Below are positions 43,108-51,183 of a stretch of 64,000 nt of DNA, piece after piece. Positions within the stretch are counted from its first letter, which is position 1. The number at the start of each line of letters is the position of its first letter. The notes under the pieces were generated by a model. The model did no database searches, had not been told where the DNA came from, and saw nothing but the letters and a program-made list of their open reading frames with translations. The stretch is from Chloroflexota bacterium (GTDB taxonomy: Bacteria; Chloroflexota; Dehalococcoidia; SHYB01). The stretch spans positions 62,001 through 126,000 of the forward strand of contig VGPF01000001.1 in assembly GCA_016875535.1 (NCBI GenBank), given 5' to 3'. A program made the translations under genes and the position numbers.

Positions 43108-44316
43108 ATGACGAATGCACGAACGAGCCGGAAGCTTGGGGCGCTGCTCCGAAAACACGGCCTCAATCGAGCCTCTGTCGCGGAGGGTCTCTTCGTTTCA
43201 GAGGACACAATAGACAACTGGTGCACGGGCCGATCGGCGCTGCGCCCGCACATGCTTTCAGCGCTTGCCCAGTTCTTGCGCGACAACGGCGTTCCAGCAG
43301 AAGAACTCGGCGAGATCATTCGCGAAGAGGCGCTTGCCGCCGGGCTCGACCTCAACATCATCGCCGAATATGCGCTCCGGCCTCCGGGCGTCTGGCGCGA
43401 CGTGGTGGTGCTCCTGATCAGCGAGCCGCGGTACATCTCGCAGACGATCCTTCAGAGCGGCGTGTGGGATGAACTGGCTGCGGCGAAGCGCTTCCAGGTC
43501 GTAGTGCTCTGCGACTGGACATCCAAGGAGCAGCTGGCGGCAAACCTGCGCCAGGTGAAGGAACAGCGTCCGGCGGCAGTAGTCTTCGTCACGCAGACGG
43601 AAATGACCGACGAGACCCAGGCCCTGCGAGCCTCGCTCCTGCAGGACGGCATCAAGGTAATCGCCTGCGGGCCGACGGCGCGGCCTGGAGAGGTCTCCAT
43701 CGTGATGAACGAGCGCCACATGGTCAAGGTTGCCGTGGAGCATCTGCTGGCCCTAGGGCACCGGAAGATCGGCGCGCTGTTCGTGCAGGACTACCCAACG
43801 CAGGAAGAGCGCTACAAAGGATTCCTGGACGCGCTGCAGGCCCACGGTGTGAGCCCCGAGGACTGCCCCATCCGCTGGGCGCCGCTCAAGACCTCCGAGC
43901 GCGTCATCGCGGAGGCCTCCGAGCAGACGGCCCTCACGCGGGTAGCGACCTACTTCGCCCAGCGGGAGGACATCACGGCGCTTATCATCCCGTCGGACAC
44001 GGCCACGGCGAGCGTCCTCCTGGCGCTGAACGCCGAAGGGCGCCGCTGCCCGGACGATGTCTCACTCATCGCCATCAAGGCGACCTCATGGGTGGACGCG
44101 GTCCTTTCGCCGCCGCTGACGCACATCAGCCCGCCCTATTTCCAGGCGGGGAAGCTGGCCGGCCGATCGGTGCTCGAGGCGCTCGGCGCGGCCCGTCCCA
44201 CCGATATCAAGGGGGCGCGCGTCACGGAACTGAACGATTATGTGATCTCCGCGCGGACGGGCGGCACGATCGGGCGGCCGCGGGCGCGAACGCACCTGGC
44301 GAGCCGAGGGGCGTAG
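43108..44316 (+). CDS. Transcriptional regulator: XRE-like HTH fused to LacI-type sensor domain
   Basis: 402 residues. The N-terminus (about 5-75) looks like a Cro/C1 (XRE) helix-turn-helix (RASVAEGLFVSEDTIDNWCTGR), not the LacI HTH. From about residue 95 it is a periplasmic-binding-protein-like sensor of the LacI/GalR type (Peripla_BP_3), with GHRKIGALFVQD and YKGFLDAL typical of LacI members. So it should bind a small ligand in the cytoplasm and switch DNA binding. AGAGGTAGG precedes the ATG. A perfect inverted repeat lies in its own promoter. The alcohol dehydrogenase gene starts 23 nt downstream and is a likely co-regulated partner. Confidence 0.85.
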   Translation: MTNARTSRKLGALLRKHGLNRASVAEGLFVSEDTIDNWCTGRSALRPHMLSALAQFLRDNGVPAEELGEIIREEALAAGLDLNIIAEYALRPPGVWRDVVVLLISEPRYISQTILQSGVWDELAAAKRFQVVVLCDWTSKEQLAANLRQVKEQRPAAVVFVTQTEMTDETQALRASLLQDGIKVIACGPTARPGEVSIVMNERHMVKVAVEHLLALGHRKIGALFVQDYPTQEERYKGFLDALQAHGVSPEDCPIRWAPLKTSERVIAEASEQTALTRVATYFAQREDITALIIPSDTATASVLLALNAEGRRCPDDVSLIAIKATSWVDAVLSPPLTHISPPYFQAGKLAGRSVLEALGAARPTDIKGARVTELNDYVISARTGGTIGRPRARTHLASRGA

Positions 44317-44339
44317 CGGAGTCTCCGTAGAGTCGCCCT

Positions 44340-45437
44340 GTGAAGACGCAGGCCGCGGTCCTCCACAAGCCGCACACGACGCTCACGATCGAAGAGGTTG
44401 AGCTGCCGCCGCTCAAGGGCGAAGACGTACTCATCGAGATCGCGGCGTGCGGCGTCTGCCACAGCGACCTCCATGTTGTGAACGGGCAGCCCGGCAGGCC
44501 GTTCCCCATCGTTCTGGGGCATGAGGCCGCAGGCGTGGTGCTGGAAACCGGCGCGGCGGTGACGGGCCTTTCACCCGGCGACCACGCGGCGCTGAGCTTC
44601 CACCCATACTGCGGCCAGTGCCACGACTGCACGACGGGCCGGACGTACCGATGCACCAAGCGGAAGGGGCCTCCCGGGCATGCGTGGGACGGCGGTGTGC
44701 GCATGACGCTGCGGGGCCAGCCGCTTTATCAGATGACCCCTGTTCCCGGTTTCGCGCGGCATGCCATCGTCCATCACAGCAGCGCCATCAAAATCGCCAA
44801 GGAGGCGCCGCTGGAGAAGGCCTGCCTGCTGGGCTGCGCGGTAGCCACGGGGGTGGGCGCGGCGCTCAACACGGCGCAGGTGAAGCCGGGCAGCTCGGTT
44901 GTCGTCATCGGCTGCGGGGGCATCGGGCTGAACGCAATCCAGGGTGCGCGCATCGCGGGAGCGGCGACGATCATCGCGGTGGACATGCTGCCGCACAAGC
45001 TGGAGCGCGCCCTGGCGTTCGGGGCGACGGCGACGGTCAACGCAGGCAGCGAGCAGGTGGTGAAGCGCGTGCGCGAACTCACGGGGCGGGGCGCTGATTA
45101 TGCCTTTGAGGCGATCGGCAAGCCGGAGACGATCCAGCAGTCGTACGATTGCCTGGGGGCGGGCGGCACAGCGGTGGTTGCGGGCATCGTGCCGGACGCG
45201 GCGGCTCGGGTGCAGATCGCGCCGGGCTCGCTGCTGGGCGAGCGGGCCCTGACGGGAACGACCACGGGCTCGACGCGGCCGCTACGGGACTTCCCCCGGT
45301 ACTTGCATCTCTACCAGGACGGGCGCCTCAAACTCGATGAACTGGTGACGGCGACGGCTCCCCTGGAAGCGGTGAACGAGGCCTTCCGCTCGCTGGAGCG
45401 GGGCGAAGGCGTGCGCACGGTGCTGGTGATGCGGTAG
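44340..45437 (+). CDS. Zinc-dependent alcohol dehydrogenase (MDR family)
   Basis: 365 residues. Catalytic zinc ligands C40 (CGVCHSD) and H61 (GHEAAGVV); structural zinc ligands C91, C94, C97, C105; Rossmann motif VVIGCGGIGLNAIQGARIAGA. Resembles class III-like and Rv0162c-type alcohol dehydrogenases using NAD(H). GTG start without a clear ribosome site, 23 nt after the regulator stop, so it is probably cotranscribed and controlled by it. Substrate unknown. Confidence 0.92.
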   Translation: MKTQAAVLHKPHTTLTIEEVELPPLKGEDVLIEIAACGVCHSDLHVVNGQPGRPFPIVLGHEAAGVVLETGAAVTGLSPGDHAALSFHPYCGQCHDCTTGRTYRCTKRKGPPGHAWDGGVRMTLRGQPLYQMTPVPGFARHAIVHHSSAIKIAKEAPLEKACLLGCAVATGVGAALNTAQVKPGSSVVVIGCGGIGLNAIQGARIAGAATIIAVDMLPHKLERALAFGATATVNAGSEQVVKRVRELTGRGADYAFEAIGKPETIQQSYDCLGAGGTAVVAGIVPDAAARVQIAPGSLLGERALTGTTTGSTRPLRDFPRYLHLYQDGRLKLDELVTATAPLEAVNEAFRSLERGEGVRTVLVMR

Positions 45438-45440
45438 CGG

Positions 45441-45794
45441 TCATTCGCCGACGATGGGCAGGGAGAGGGCGACGCGCTCTTCCCCGCCGATGACGCGCAC
45501 AATGTGGCCTTCGCCGGTGGTGTCTTCGGCCAGCAGGACGTCGCCGGGCCCGAACCTCCGGGTATCGCCGCTGCCCACTTCGATCTCGATCTCGCCCGCC
45601 AGGGTGATGACGTAGTGCCTTCGCGGAGCGCGCTGGAACTTGTTGAGGCTCTTGATGCCGCGCCGGAAGAAGGCGCCGCTAACGGGCTTGAGGGGGATGC
45701 CGTAAGGCGGGTCCTTGGCCGGGTCGTAGGCCATGGGCAGGTCTTCGAAGTGGGAGCGCCCATCCGGGCCGGTATACATGCGGACGAACTTCAT
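45441..45794 (-). CDS. Small cupin-domain protein
   Basis: 117 residues. One cupin-2-like barrel with HYVITLAGEIEIEVGSGDTRRFGPGDVLLAEDTTGEGH; the His and Glu positions suggest a metal site but the classical HxH pair is only partly kept. It follows the amidohydrolase gene by 6 nt, so probably same operon. May be a small dioxygenase, isomerase or a regulator of the neighbour. Converges on the alcohol dehydrogenase gene. Confidence 0.78.
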   Translation of the reverse strand: MKFVRMYTGPDGRSHFEDLPMAYDPAKDPPYGIPLKPVSGAFFRRGIKSLNKFQRAPRRHYVITLAGEIEIEVGSGDTRRFGPGDVLLAEDTTGEGHIVRVIGGEERVALSLPIVGE

Positions 45795-45800
45795 GGCGCG

Positions 45801-46943
45801 TCAGCCCCCGACGCCGTAGAGGCTCTTGGCATTTTCGCTGAGGATGCGCTTCTGGGTCTTCGGCGCAAGGGCCCGCAAGTTATCGCGCACATCCCGACCG
45901 ATGCAATCGGAGGTCACGTCCAGGTGCGGGAAGTCCGAGGCCCAGATGATGCGGTCGCCGCCGACGATGTCAGCAACGGCCGGAAGGGAGCGCTCGTCCG
46001 GATCGAATGAGACGCAGCCCTGCCGCTTGAAGTATTCGCTCGGCTTCAACGAAAGGTGCTTGGTGGTCCAGCGCCAGACCTCATGGAAGTGGTCCATGCG
46101 GTCGAACCAGTGGGGTATCCAGCCGCCGCCGGATTCGAGGATGGCTACCTTGAGGCGGGGGAAGCGCTCAAGGACGCCCGAGCCGACGAGGAGGGAGAAG
46201 GCGAACTCGTTATCGAAGGAGAAGTTCATGGAGTGTTGCAGGGCGTGGATGGGACGGCTGTACTCGCGGAAGAGGGAGCACGTGACCCAGAGATCGGGCG
46301 TGTCGGAGGGATGGAGGGCGAGGGGAACATCCATCTCCTGCAGAGCGTCCCACAGGGGATCGAAGTCGCGGCTGTCCAGGTGGCGCCCGTTGCACGGGTT
46401 GGGCCTGACGAAGGCGCCGCGTAGGCCGAGCTCGCCCACGGCGCGCTTGATCTCCTTCACCGCTTCATCCACGTCCTGCATGGGGACGGCGGCGACTCCG
46501 ATGAGGCGCATTGGGTCGTAGCGGCAGTAGTCGGCGAGCCAATCGTTGTAGACGCGGCAGTGGGCCGCGGCGAGCTGGGGGCTGTGGATGGCCTCCAGGA
46601 AGAGGCCGACGGACGGGTAGAGGACGGCGGCGTCTATCCGATGCTTGGCGTGCTCTTTGATGCGCGCGCCCGGCTCGAAGCCGGCCTTGGTGAGGGAGGT
46701 GTAGTGGATCCCCTTGCCGAACTCCTTGAAGTCTTCGAAGGCGCGGCCCGCCAGGCCCAGGCCGACGACGCCCCGGTGGAGGATGGTGCGCCCTTCCGCT
46801 TCAAGCTCGTCGCGGTGGTGTTCGTCCTTCCAGACGACGCGCATGGCCTGGTCTTTGAACTTCCGCGGGAGGTTCTTCTCCCAGAGGTCGGGCGGCTCCA
46901 GCACATGACCATCGGCATCAATCGCTAGAGTTCTAGGCGGCAT
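45801..46943 (-). CDS. Amidohydrolase-2 family protein
   Basis: 380 residues. N-terminal metal motif DADGHVLEPPDLW and C-terminal IWASDFPHLDV with the metal-binding Asp. Related to decarboxylases such as ACMSD and o-pyrocatechuate decarboxylase. ATG at 46943 has GGGGAGTCT 8 nt upstream; an upstream ATG would overlap this site. A nested hairpin lies 42-108 nt upstream in the probable mRNA leader. Cotranscribed with the cupin gene. Substrate unknown. Confidence 0.88.
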   Translation of the reverse strand: MPPRTLAIDADGHVLEPPDLWEKNLPRKFKDQAMRVVWKDEHHRDELEAEGRTILHRGVVGLGLAGRAFEDFKEFGKGIHYTSLTKAGFEPGARIKEHAKHRIDAAVLYPSVGLFLEAIHSPQLAAAHCRVYNDWLADYCRYDPMRLIGVAAVPMQDVDEAVKEIKRAVGELGLRGAFVRPNPCNGRHLDSRDFDPLWDALQEMDVPLALHPSDTPDLWVTCSLFREYSRPIHALQHSMNFSFDNEFAFSLLVGSGVLERFPRLKVAILESGGGWIPHWFDRMDHFHEVWRWTTKHLSLKPSEYFKRQGCVSFDPDERSLPAVADIVGGDRIIWASDFPHLDVTSDCIGRDVRDNLRALAPKTQKRILSENAKSLYGVGG

Positions 46944-46984
46944 TAGACTCCCCTGAACCACCGTTCCACGGGACGCGGAATGCG

Positions 46985-47051
46985 CCCTGCGGCGGCGTTT
47001 TGCCCATCTAGTATGCGTACCGGGTCAAGATGGGGCCGCCGTTCGGCAGGG
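46985..47051 (-). ncRNA. Candidate structured RNA leader or hairpin element
   Basis: Three nested perfect stems: CCCTGC with GCAGGG (46985-46990, 47046-47051), GGCGGC with GCCGCC (46991-46996, 47035-47040) and CCCATCT with AGATGGG (47003-47009, 47028-47034), with a 6-nt and a 5-nt internal asymmetry and an 18-nt apical loop. 19 paired bases. It lies upstream of the amidohydrolase gene and could be a leader element or a separate small RNA. No known RNA family is recognised; the remaining part of the 46944-47364 gap holds nothing else I can support apart from the rlmN -10 box. Confidence 0.4.
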
Positions 47052-47337
47052 AAGAACGCTCCACTGCAGGTCCGCCCCCTGGAGTGAACAACCAGCGGCC
47101 TCCCCTGGACGCGGACCGGCAGCGAGGAAGCTATCAAGAAGAGTGAAGGGAGCCCGGGCTGAGCGCCTTTTCTGGGCGAAAGAGCGCCAGGACGCAGGCA
47201 TCCGGCCACGGAGAGCACACTGCTGCTGATAGGACGCGGTCGCAGGACAAGGGCGCCTGTGGCGTAGCGACCAAGAACGGCACCGGGTGCGTGGAGCGGC
47301 GGCGAGTAGTTACGGGCTCGCTCGATCCAGTTCCCTC

Positions 47338-47346
47338 TGTGATAAT
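47338..47346 (+). promoter_or_regulatory. Extended -10 promoter of rlmN
   Basis: TGTGATAAT: TG followed after one base by GATAAT (47341-47346), an extended -10 without a good -35. rlmN starts 18 nt later with AGGAGGAG as ribosome site. Confidence 0.45.
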
Positions 47347-47364
47347 GGTCAGGAGGAGCCCGCC

Positions 47365-48420
47365 ATGCCTCTAACGCTTACTGCCCCCATCACCCTCTTT
47401 GACCTGAACGAGAGCGAGCTTGAAGCGTTCGTCGTCGCTCACGGCGGGAAGGCCTATTGGGCGCGTCAGCTCTGGCACAACCTCTATCGTAAGCGGGTCA
47501 CCTCGTGGAAGGAAATGCCGGAGGTCCCTTCGGAGCTGCGCCGCCGGCTCGCGGAAGAGGCGGCTTTCGGGGTACCGAGCTTCGGTCGCGAGCAGGTCTC
47601 GGCTGACGGCACAACGCGCAAGCTGCGCATGAAGCTGCATGACGGCGCCAGCATCGAGACGGTGTTGATGGAATACCGTTCCGGGCGCAAGACGGTCTGC
47701 GTCTCAAGCCAGGTCGGTTGCGCCGTGGGCTGTCCCTTCTGCGCCACGGGCGAGATGGGCCTTTTCCGAAATTTGACGCCGGGGGAGATCATCGCGCAGG
47801 TGCTGCACTTCGCCCGCCAACACCCGATCAACAACCTCGTCTTCATGGGCATGGGCGAGCCCTTCCTCAACTATGACAACACCTGGAAGGCTATCACCAT
47901 CCTGAACTCCCCCAACGGCTTCGGCATGGGCCCGCGGCGGTTCACCCTTTCCACTTCAGGCATCATCCCCGGCATCATGCGCCTGGCTGAAGAGCGCCTC
48001 CCGGTCAATCTCGCCGTGAGCTTGCATGCCCCCAACGACGATCTCCGCCGCAAACTGGTGCCTGTCAGCGCCAAGTACCCGCTCGCGGACCTGCTGGCAG
48101 CCTGCGACGCCTACACGGAGAAAGCGGGGCGACACATCATCTATGAGTACGTCCTCCTCGCGGACGTTAACGACTCGGACGACATCGCCCATCGCGTGGG
48201 GCGTCTTTTGCAGGGCAAGCCCGCCCATGTCAATCTGATTCCGGTGAACCCTTCTTCCGGTGGTTTCTATCGCCCCTCGCGCGCTCGACAGATTGCCTTC
48301 CAGGATATCGTCCGTCGTTACGGCGTGCGCACGACTATCCGCGCCGAGAAGGGCATCGAAATAGGCGCGGCGTGCGGACAGCTGGCTACAGCGAGAGGTG
48401 TTCCGAAAGAGCCCCGTTAG
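47365..48420 (+). CDS. rlmN: 23S rRNA (adenine-2503-C2)/tRNA methyltransferase RlmN
   Basis: 351 residues, standard length. Radical-SAM enzyme that methylates A2503 of 23S rRNA and some tRNAs. The CX3CX2C cluster ligands are C119, C123 and C126 (GCAVGCPFC); the mechanism's further cysteines are C112 and C337 (GAACGQL). GTLSTSG-like RFTLSTSGIIPGI and NLAVSLHAPND are family signatures. ATG at 47365 with AGGAGGAG upstream is preferred to an earlier in-frame ATG. Single gene, not near its frequent partner genes. Confidence 0.95.
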   Translation: MPLTLTAPITLFDLNESELEAFVVAHGGKAYWARQLWHNLYRKRVTSWKEMPEVPSELRRRLAEEAAFGVPSFGREQVSADGTTRKLRMKLHDGASIETVLMEYRSGRKTVCVSSQVGCAVGCPFCATGEMGLFRNLTPGEIIAQVLHFARQHPINNLVFMGMGEPFLNYDNTWKAITILNSPNGFGMGPRRFTLSTSGIIPGIMRLAEERLPVNLAVSLHAPNDDLRRKLVPVSAKYPLADLLAACDAYTEKAGRHIIYEYVLLADVNDSDDIAHRVGRLLQGKPAHVNLIPVNPSSGGFYRPSRARQIAFQDIVRRYGVRTTIRAEKGIEIGAACGQLATARGVPKEPR

Positions 48421-48518
48421 GCACTGGTTTCGAGCCCGCCAAGACACCGTCGTTGAGCACCTGTACCGCCAGCCCGCGCAATAGGGTTGCCGCGCCACGT
48501 ACGAAGGGGGAGGAGAAC

Positions 48519-48595
48519 TGGTGGGCGATGGTAGACTCGAACTACCGACCCCGGTCTTATCAGGACCGTGCTCTAACCACCTGAGCTAATCGCCC
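48519..48595 (-). tRNA. tRNA-Ile (GAT)
   Basis: Cloverleaf on the minus strand: acceptor GGGCGAT with ATCGCCC, anticodon arm CGGTC-loop-GACCG with loop CTGATAA giving anticodon GAT, T-loop TTCGAGT, discriminator A and encoded CCA (48521-48519). Confidence 0.97.
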
Positions 48596-48668
48596 GTGCA
48601 CAGCGCGCCTGAACGGGTTCCCCCCAACAAGTCAATCACACAGAGCAAATCGGCGGGGGAATATATCC

Positions 48669-48698
48669 ACTCTACCCTGCTGGCCCTCCGGGAGTCAA
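48669..48698 (-). promoter_or_regulatory. Promoter of tRNA-Ile
   Basis: On the minus strand TTGACT (48698-48693), 18-bp spacer, TAGAGT (48674-48669), 73 nt before the tRNA 5' end. Confidence 0.6.
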
Positions 48699-48720
48699 GG
48701 CGAAACGGAGCTTCGTAAGA

Positions 48721-49476
48721 CTACCCCCACAGCCGGTCGAGGGCATCCAGGAGCTGGTTGAGGGAGGCGATCTGGGCGTCCGGTTCGACCTCAACGGCCC
48801 CCTCTTTTCGCTTGAGCCAGACAGCCTTGAGCCCTGCGCGCTTGGCGCCGAGGACGTCGTTCCGCGGGTGATCGCCGACGTGGACCGCTTCGTGGGGCGC
48901 GCCGCCGATGCGCTCCAGGGTGCGGTGGAAGATGGCCGCCGCCGGCTTGGAGAGCCGCTCCTCATCGGAGAAGGTGAGGGTATCGAAGAAGCGAGCGAGG
49001 CCGACCTGCTCCATGAAGACGCGCTGGGTCTTCCCCGGCGTGGAGCCAGTGTTGCAGATGAGGGCCATGCTATAGCCGCGCGCTCTCACGCCCTCCAACG
49101 CCGCCAGGGCATGCTCATCAATGCGCGGCGGATGCTCGTGGTACGAATCGGCATAGCGCGCGGCGATCTGCTCGCGGGCGCTGCGTGGCAGGCGCGCGGG
49201 GAGCCCCGGAGCGATCTCCTCGAGGAACCGGTCCACCTGCTCGTCGAAGGGGGCATCGCCTTCGCGCTTACGGAGGTCGTTCAATGCGGCCTGGCAGCGA
49301 CGGTAGGCTTCGGCGATGCCCTCAGAGGAGAAGGCGAGGCCCGATTCGCGAAGGATGCGCAGGGTCTCGTTCAAGCGGACCTGCATCCGGGGCGCGCCTA
49401 CCTCCATGGAGTCGCGGATAAGCGTCTCCCAGAGATCGAAGGTGACAGTGCGAAGGGGCCTCTTGCGGGAGGACAT
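48721..49476 (-). CDS. HAD superfamily hydrolase
   Basis: 251 residues. Motif I FDLWETL gives the nucleophile Asp but has Trp where phosphatases usually carry the second Asp, as in some HAD subgroups related to haloacid dehalogenases. Motif II is CNTGST, motif III Lys in SKPAAAIF, motif IV VGDHPRNDVLGAKRAGL. So it is a phosphatase or dehalogenase of unknown substrate. Starts 12 nt after apt and is probably cotranscribed with it; a nucleotide phosphatase would fit, but that is inference. Its ATG has no ribosome site. Confidence 0.88.
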   Translation of the reverse strand: MSSRKRPLRTVTFDLWETLIRDSMEVGAPRMQVRLNETLRILRESGLAFSSEGIAEAYRRCQAALNDLRKREGDAPFDEQVDRFLEEIAPGLPARLPRSAREQIAARYADSYHEHPPRIDEHALAALEGVRARGYSMALICNTGSTPGKTQRVFMEQVGLARFFDTLTFSDEERLSKPAAAIFHRTLERIGGAPHEAVHVGDHPRNDVLGAKRAGLKAVWLKRKEGAVEVEPDAQIASLNQLLDALDRLWG

Positions 49477-49488
49477 GGCAGGAGGCGG

Positions 49489-50001
49489 CTAATACCGGAC
49501 GAGGGAGAAGACGTCCACGCCGGCAAGCTTCTCGCGGCCATTAAGAAAGCCGAGCTCGATGAGGACGGCAAGGCCCGCGACGTGCCCGCCGAGCTGTTCG
49601 ATGAGGGACTTGGCGGCCAGGGCCGTCCCGCCGGTGGCCAGGACGTCATCCACGATGAGAACGCGCTTACCCGGAGGAACGCCATCCCGGTGGATCTCCA
49701 CAGCGGCGGTGCCGTACTCCAAGGCGTATTCGACAGAGGCGGTTTTGTGCGGCAGCTTTCCTTTTTTCCGCACCGGCACGAAGGGCGCGCCGAGCTCGAG
49801 CGCCAGGGGTGCGCCGATGATGAAGCCGCGCGCTTCGATGGCGACGACGCTATCAATCTTCTTCCCCTTGTAATGGCGGGCGAAGCCGCGGATGGCCGAG
49901 CTGAAAACGGCGGGGTCCTGCAAGAGCGGCGTGATGTCCTTGAAGACAATGCCCTTTTTGGGAAAGTCGGGCACATCGCGTATATATTTCGTGAATTCCA
50001 T
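49489..50001 (-). CDS. apt: Adenine phosphoribosyltransferase
   Basis: 170 residues, the usual length. Makes AMP from adenine and PRPP in purine salvage. The family start FTKYIRDVPDFPKKGIVFKD and the PRPP motif VLIVDDVLATGGTA are both complete. ATG at 50001 (MEFTKYI) matches the family N-terminus though no ribosome site is visible; longer starts would add residues not seen in the family. First of two genes with the HAD hydrolase; divergent from rsmD. Confidence 0.95.
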   Translation of the reverse strand: MEFTKYIRDVPDFPKKGIVFKDITPLLQDPAVFSSAIRGFARHYKGKKIDSVVAIEARGFIIGAPLALELGAPFVPVRKKGKLPHKTASVEYALEYGTAAVEIHRDGVPPGKRVLIVDDVLATGGTALAAKSLIEQLGGHVAGLAVLIELGFLNGREKLAGVDVFSLVRY

Positions 50002-50049
50002 TTCGTGTGTATCCAGGCCTGGACGGCGCGCCGGAGCCTGCTCCTTCCC

Positions 50050-50078
50050 TTGACGCCAGATAGCGATGCCAGTAGTAT
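50050..50078 (+). promoter_or_regulatory. Promoter of the rsmD-coaD unit, with overlapping palindrome
   Basis: TTGACG (50050-50055), 17-bp spacer, TAGTAT (50073-50078). A perfect 12-bp palindrome GTATCATGATAC (50075-50086) overlaps the -10 box and could be an operator for this or the divergent apt gene. Confidence 0.55.
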
Positions 50079-50128
50079 CATGATACATTCTCAGAAGTGC
50101 CTCCGCTACGGAAGGGAGCAAGGGTTCG

Positions 50129-50683
50129 GTGCGAGTCATCACCGGCCAGGCAAAAGGGGCGCGGCTCAAGTCCTTGCGCCAGACGGGCCTCCGGCCCACC
50201 TCATCCCTCGTCCGCAACGCGATCTTCTCGGCCCTCCAAGCGCGCATTGATCCAGGCGCGCGCGTCCTGGACCTCTACGCAGGCACCGGGGCGCTGGGCA
50301 TCGAGGCGTTGAGTCGCGGCGCTGGGCATTGCGACTTCGTGGAGCAGGACCGGCGCACGGCGAAGCTCATCGAGGAGAACATCGCAACGCTTGCGCTCTC
50401 ATCCCAGAGCCGCGTCATCTGCGCGCCCGCCCTCCGGGCCATTGGGATCCTGGAGGGACCGTACGACCTGGTGCTGATGGACCCGCCCTACAGCTCAAAG
50501 GACACTCCCGAGGCGTTACGCCTCCTGGTGGAGTGGGGCCTAGTGGCCCCAGGCGGCATCGTAGTGGTGGAGCACGCCTGGCGCGATGGCGCCCCCGCCG
50601 CGCCCGCAGGCCTTTCGCTCGATAAGACACGTCGTTACGGCGATACCGCCATCAGCTACTACACCAGGATGGCTTCCCAGTGA
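50129..50683 (+). CDS. rsmD: 16S rRNA (guanine-966-N2)-methyltransferase RsmD
   Basis: 184 residues. SAM-dependent methyltransferase acting on G966 of 16S rRNA. SAM motif DLYAGTGALGIEALSRGA (about residue 48) and catalytic DPPY (about residue 117), which is typical of N-methyltransferases. GTG start with GGGAGCAAGG upstream. Overlaps coaD by four bases, the rsmD-coaD pairing found in many bacteria. Confidence 0.94.
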   Translation: MRVITGQAKGARLKSLRQTGLRPTSSLVRNAIFSALQARIDPGARVLDLYAGTGALGIEALSRGAGHCDFVEQDRRTAKLIEENIATLALSSQSRVICAPALRAIGILEGPYDLVLMDPPYSSKDTPEALRLLVEWGLVAPGGIVVVEHAWRDGAPAAPAGLSLDKTRRYGDTAISYYTRMASQ

Positions 50684-51159
50684 CAACCGCCGTCTACCCA
50701 GGCAGTTTCGATCCCGTTACCCTCGGACACCTCGATATCGCCCGTCGCGCCTCCGCCGTTTTTGACAAGCTGATCGTGGCGGTCTACGATGCGCCGCCGA
50801 AGAAGCTCCTTTTCGATACAAAAGAGCGCGTCGCGCTGTTCAAGGAGGCGGTGAAGGGCCTGACGAACGTCACCGTCCTGCCGTACAAGGGCCTGACGGT
50901 TGACTATGCGCGCACGATGAAGGCGACGGTCCTTGTGCGCGGGCTTCGGGCGATCTCCGACTTCGAGTATGAGTTCGAGATGGCGATGATGAACAACAAT
51001 CTCGCCCCAGAAGTTGAAGTGGTCTGTATGATGACTCGTACGGAGTACCAGTTCCTTAGCTCAAGCCTTTTGAAGGAAGTCTGCTCCCTCGGCGGCGATG
51101 TGAGCAGGCTCGTTCCCAAGCATGTCGCCGCCGCACTCAAGTCCAAGTACCGCGGATAG
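50680..51159 (+). CDS. coaD: Phosphopantetheine adenylyltransferase
   Basis: 159 residues, standard length. Fourth step of coenzyme A synthesis, joining ATP and 4'-phosphopantetheine. Nucleotidyltransferase motif YPGSFDPVTLGHLDIARRA near the N-terminus (T/HxGH type) and the RGLRAISDFEYE loop near residue 88, and ISSxLLKEV-like SSSLLKEVCSLGG. GTG start overlapping rsmD. Useful in a genome rich in CoA-ester metabolism. Confidence 0.96.
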   Translation: MTTAVYPGSFDPVTLGHLDIARRASAVFDKLIVAVYDAPPKKLLFDTKERVALFKEAVKGLTNVTVLPYKGLTVDYARTMKATVLVRGLRAISDFEYEFEMAMMNNNLAPEVEVVCMMTRTEYQFLSSSLLKEVCSLGGDVSRLVPKHVAAALKSKYRG

Positions 51160-51183
51160 CGGACGCATGGAAGGAGCCAGGGC

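Noticed and set aside
46943-47218. Open frame of 91 codons on the minus strand upstream of the amidohydrolase gene
   Set aside because: Composition is Arg/Pro/Ser-rich shadow-like, no ribosome site, and it overlaps the nested hairpin and leader.
46985-47360. SRP RNA, RNase P RNA or tmRNA in the 421-base gap before rlmN
   Set aside because: I looked for the conserved SRP GGAAGNAGC-type loop and RNase P core boxes and did not find them in proper context.
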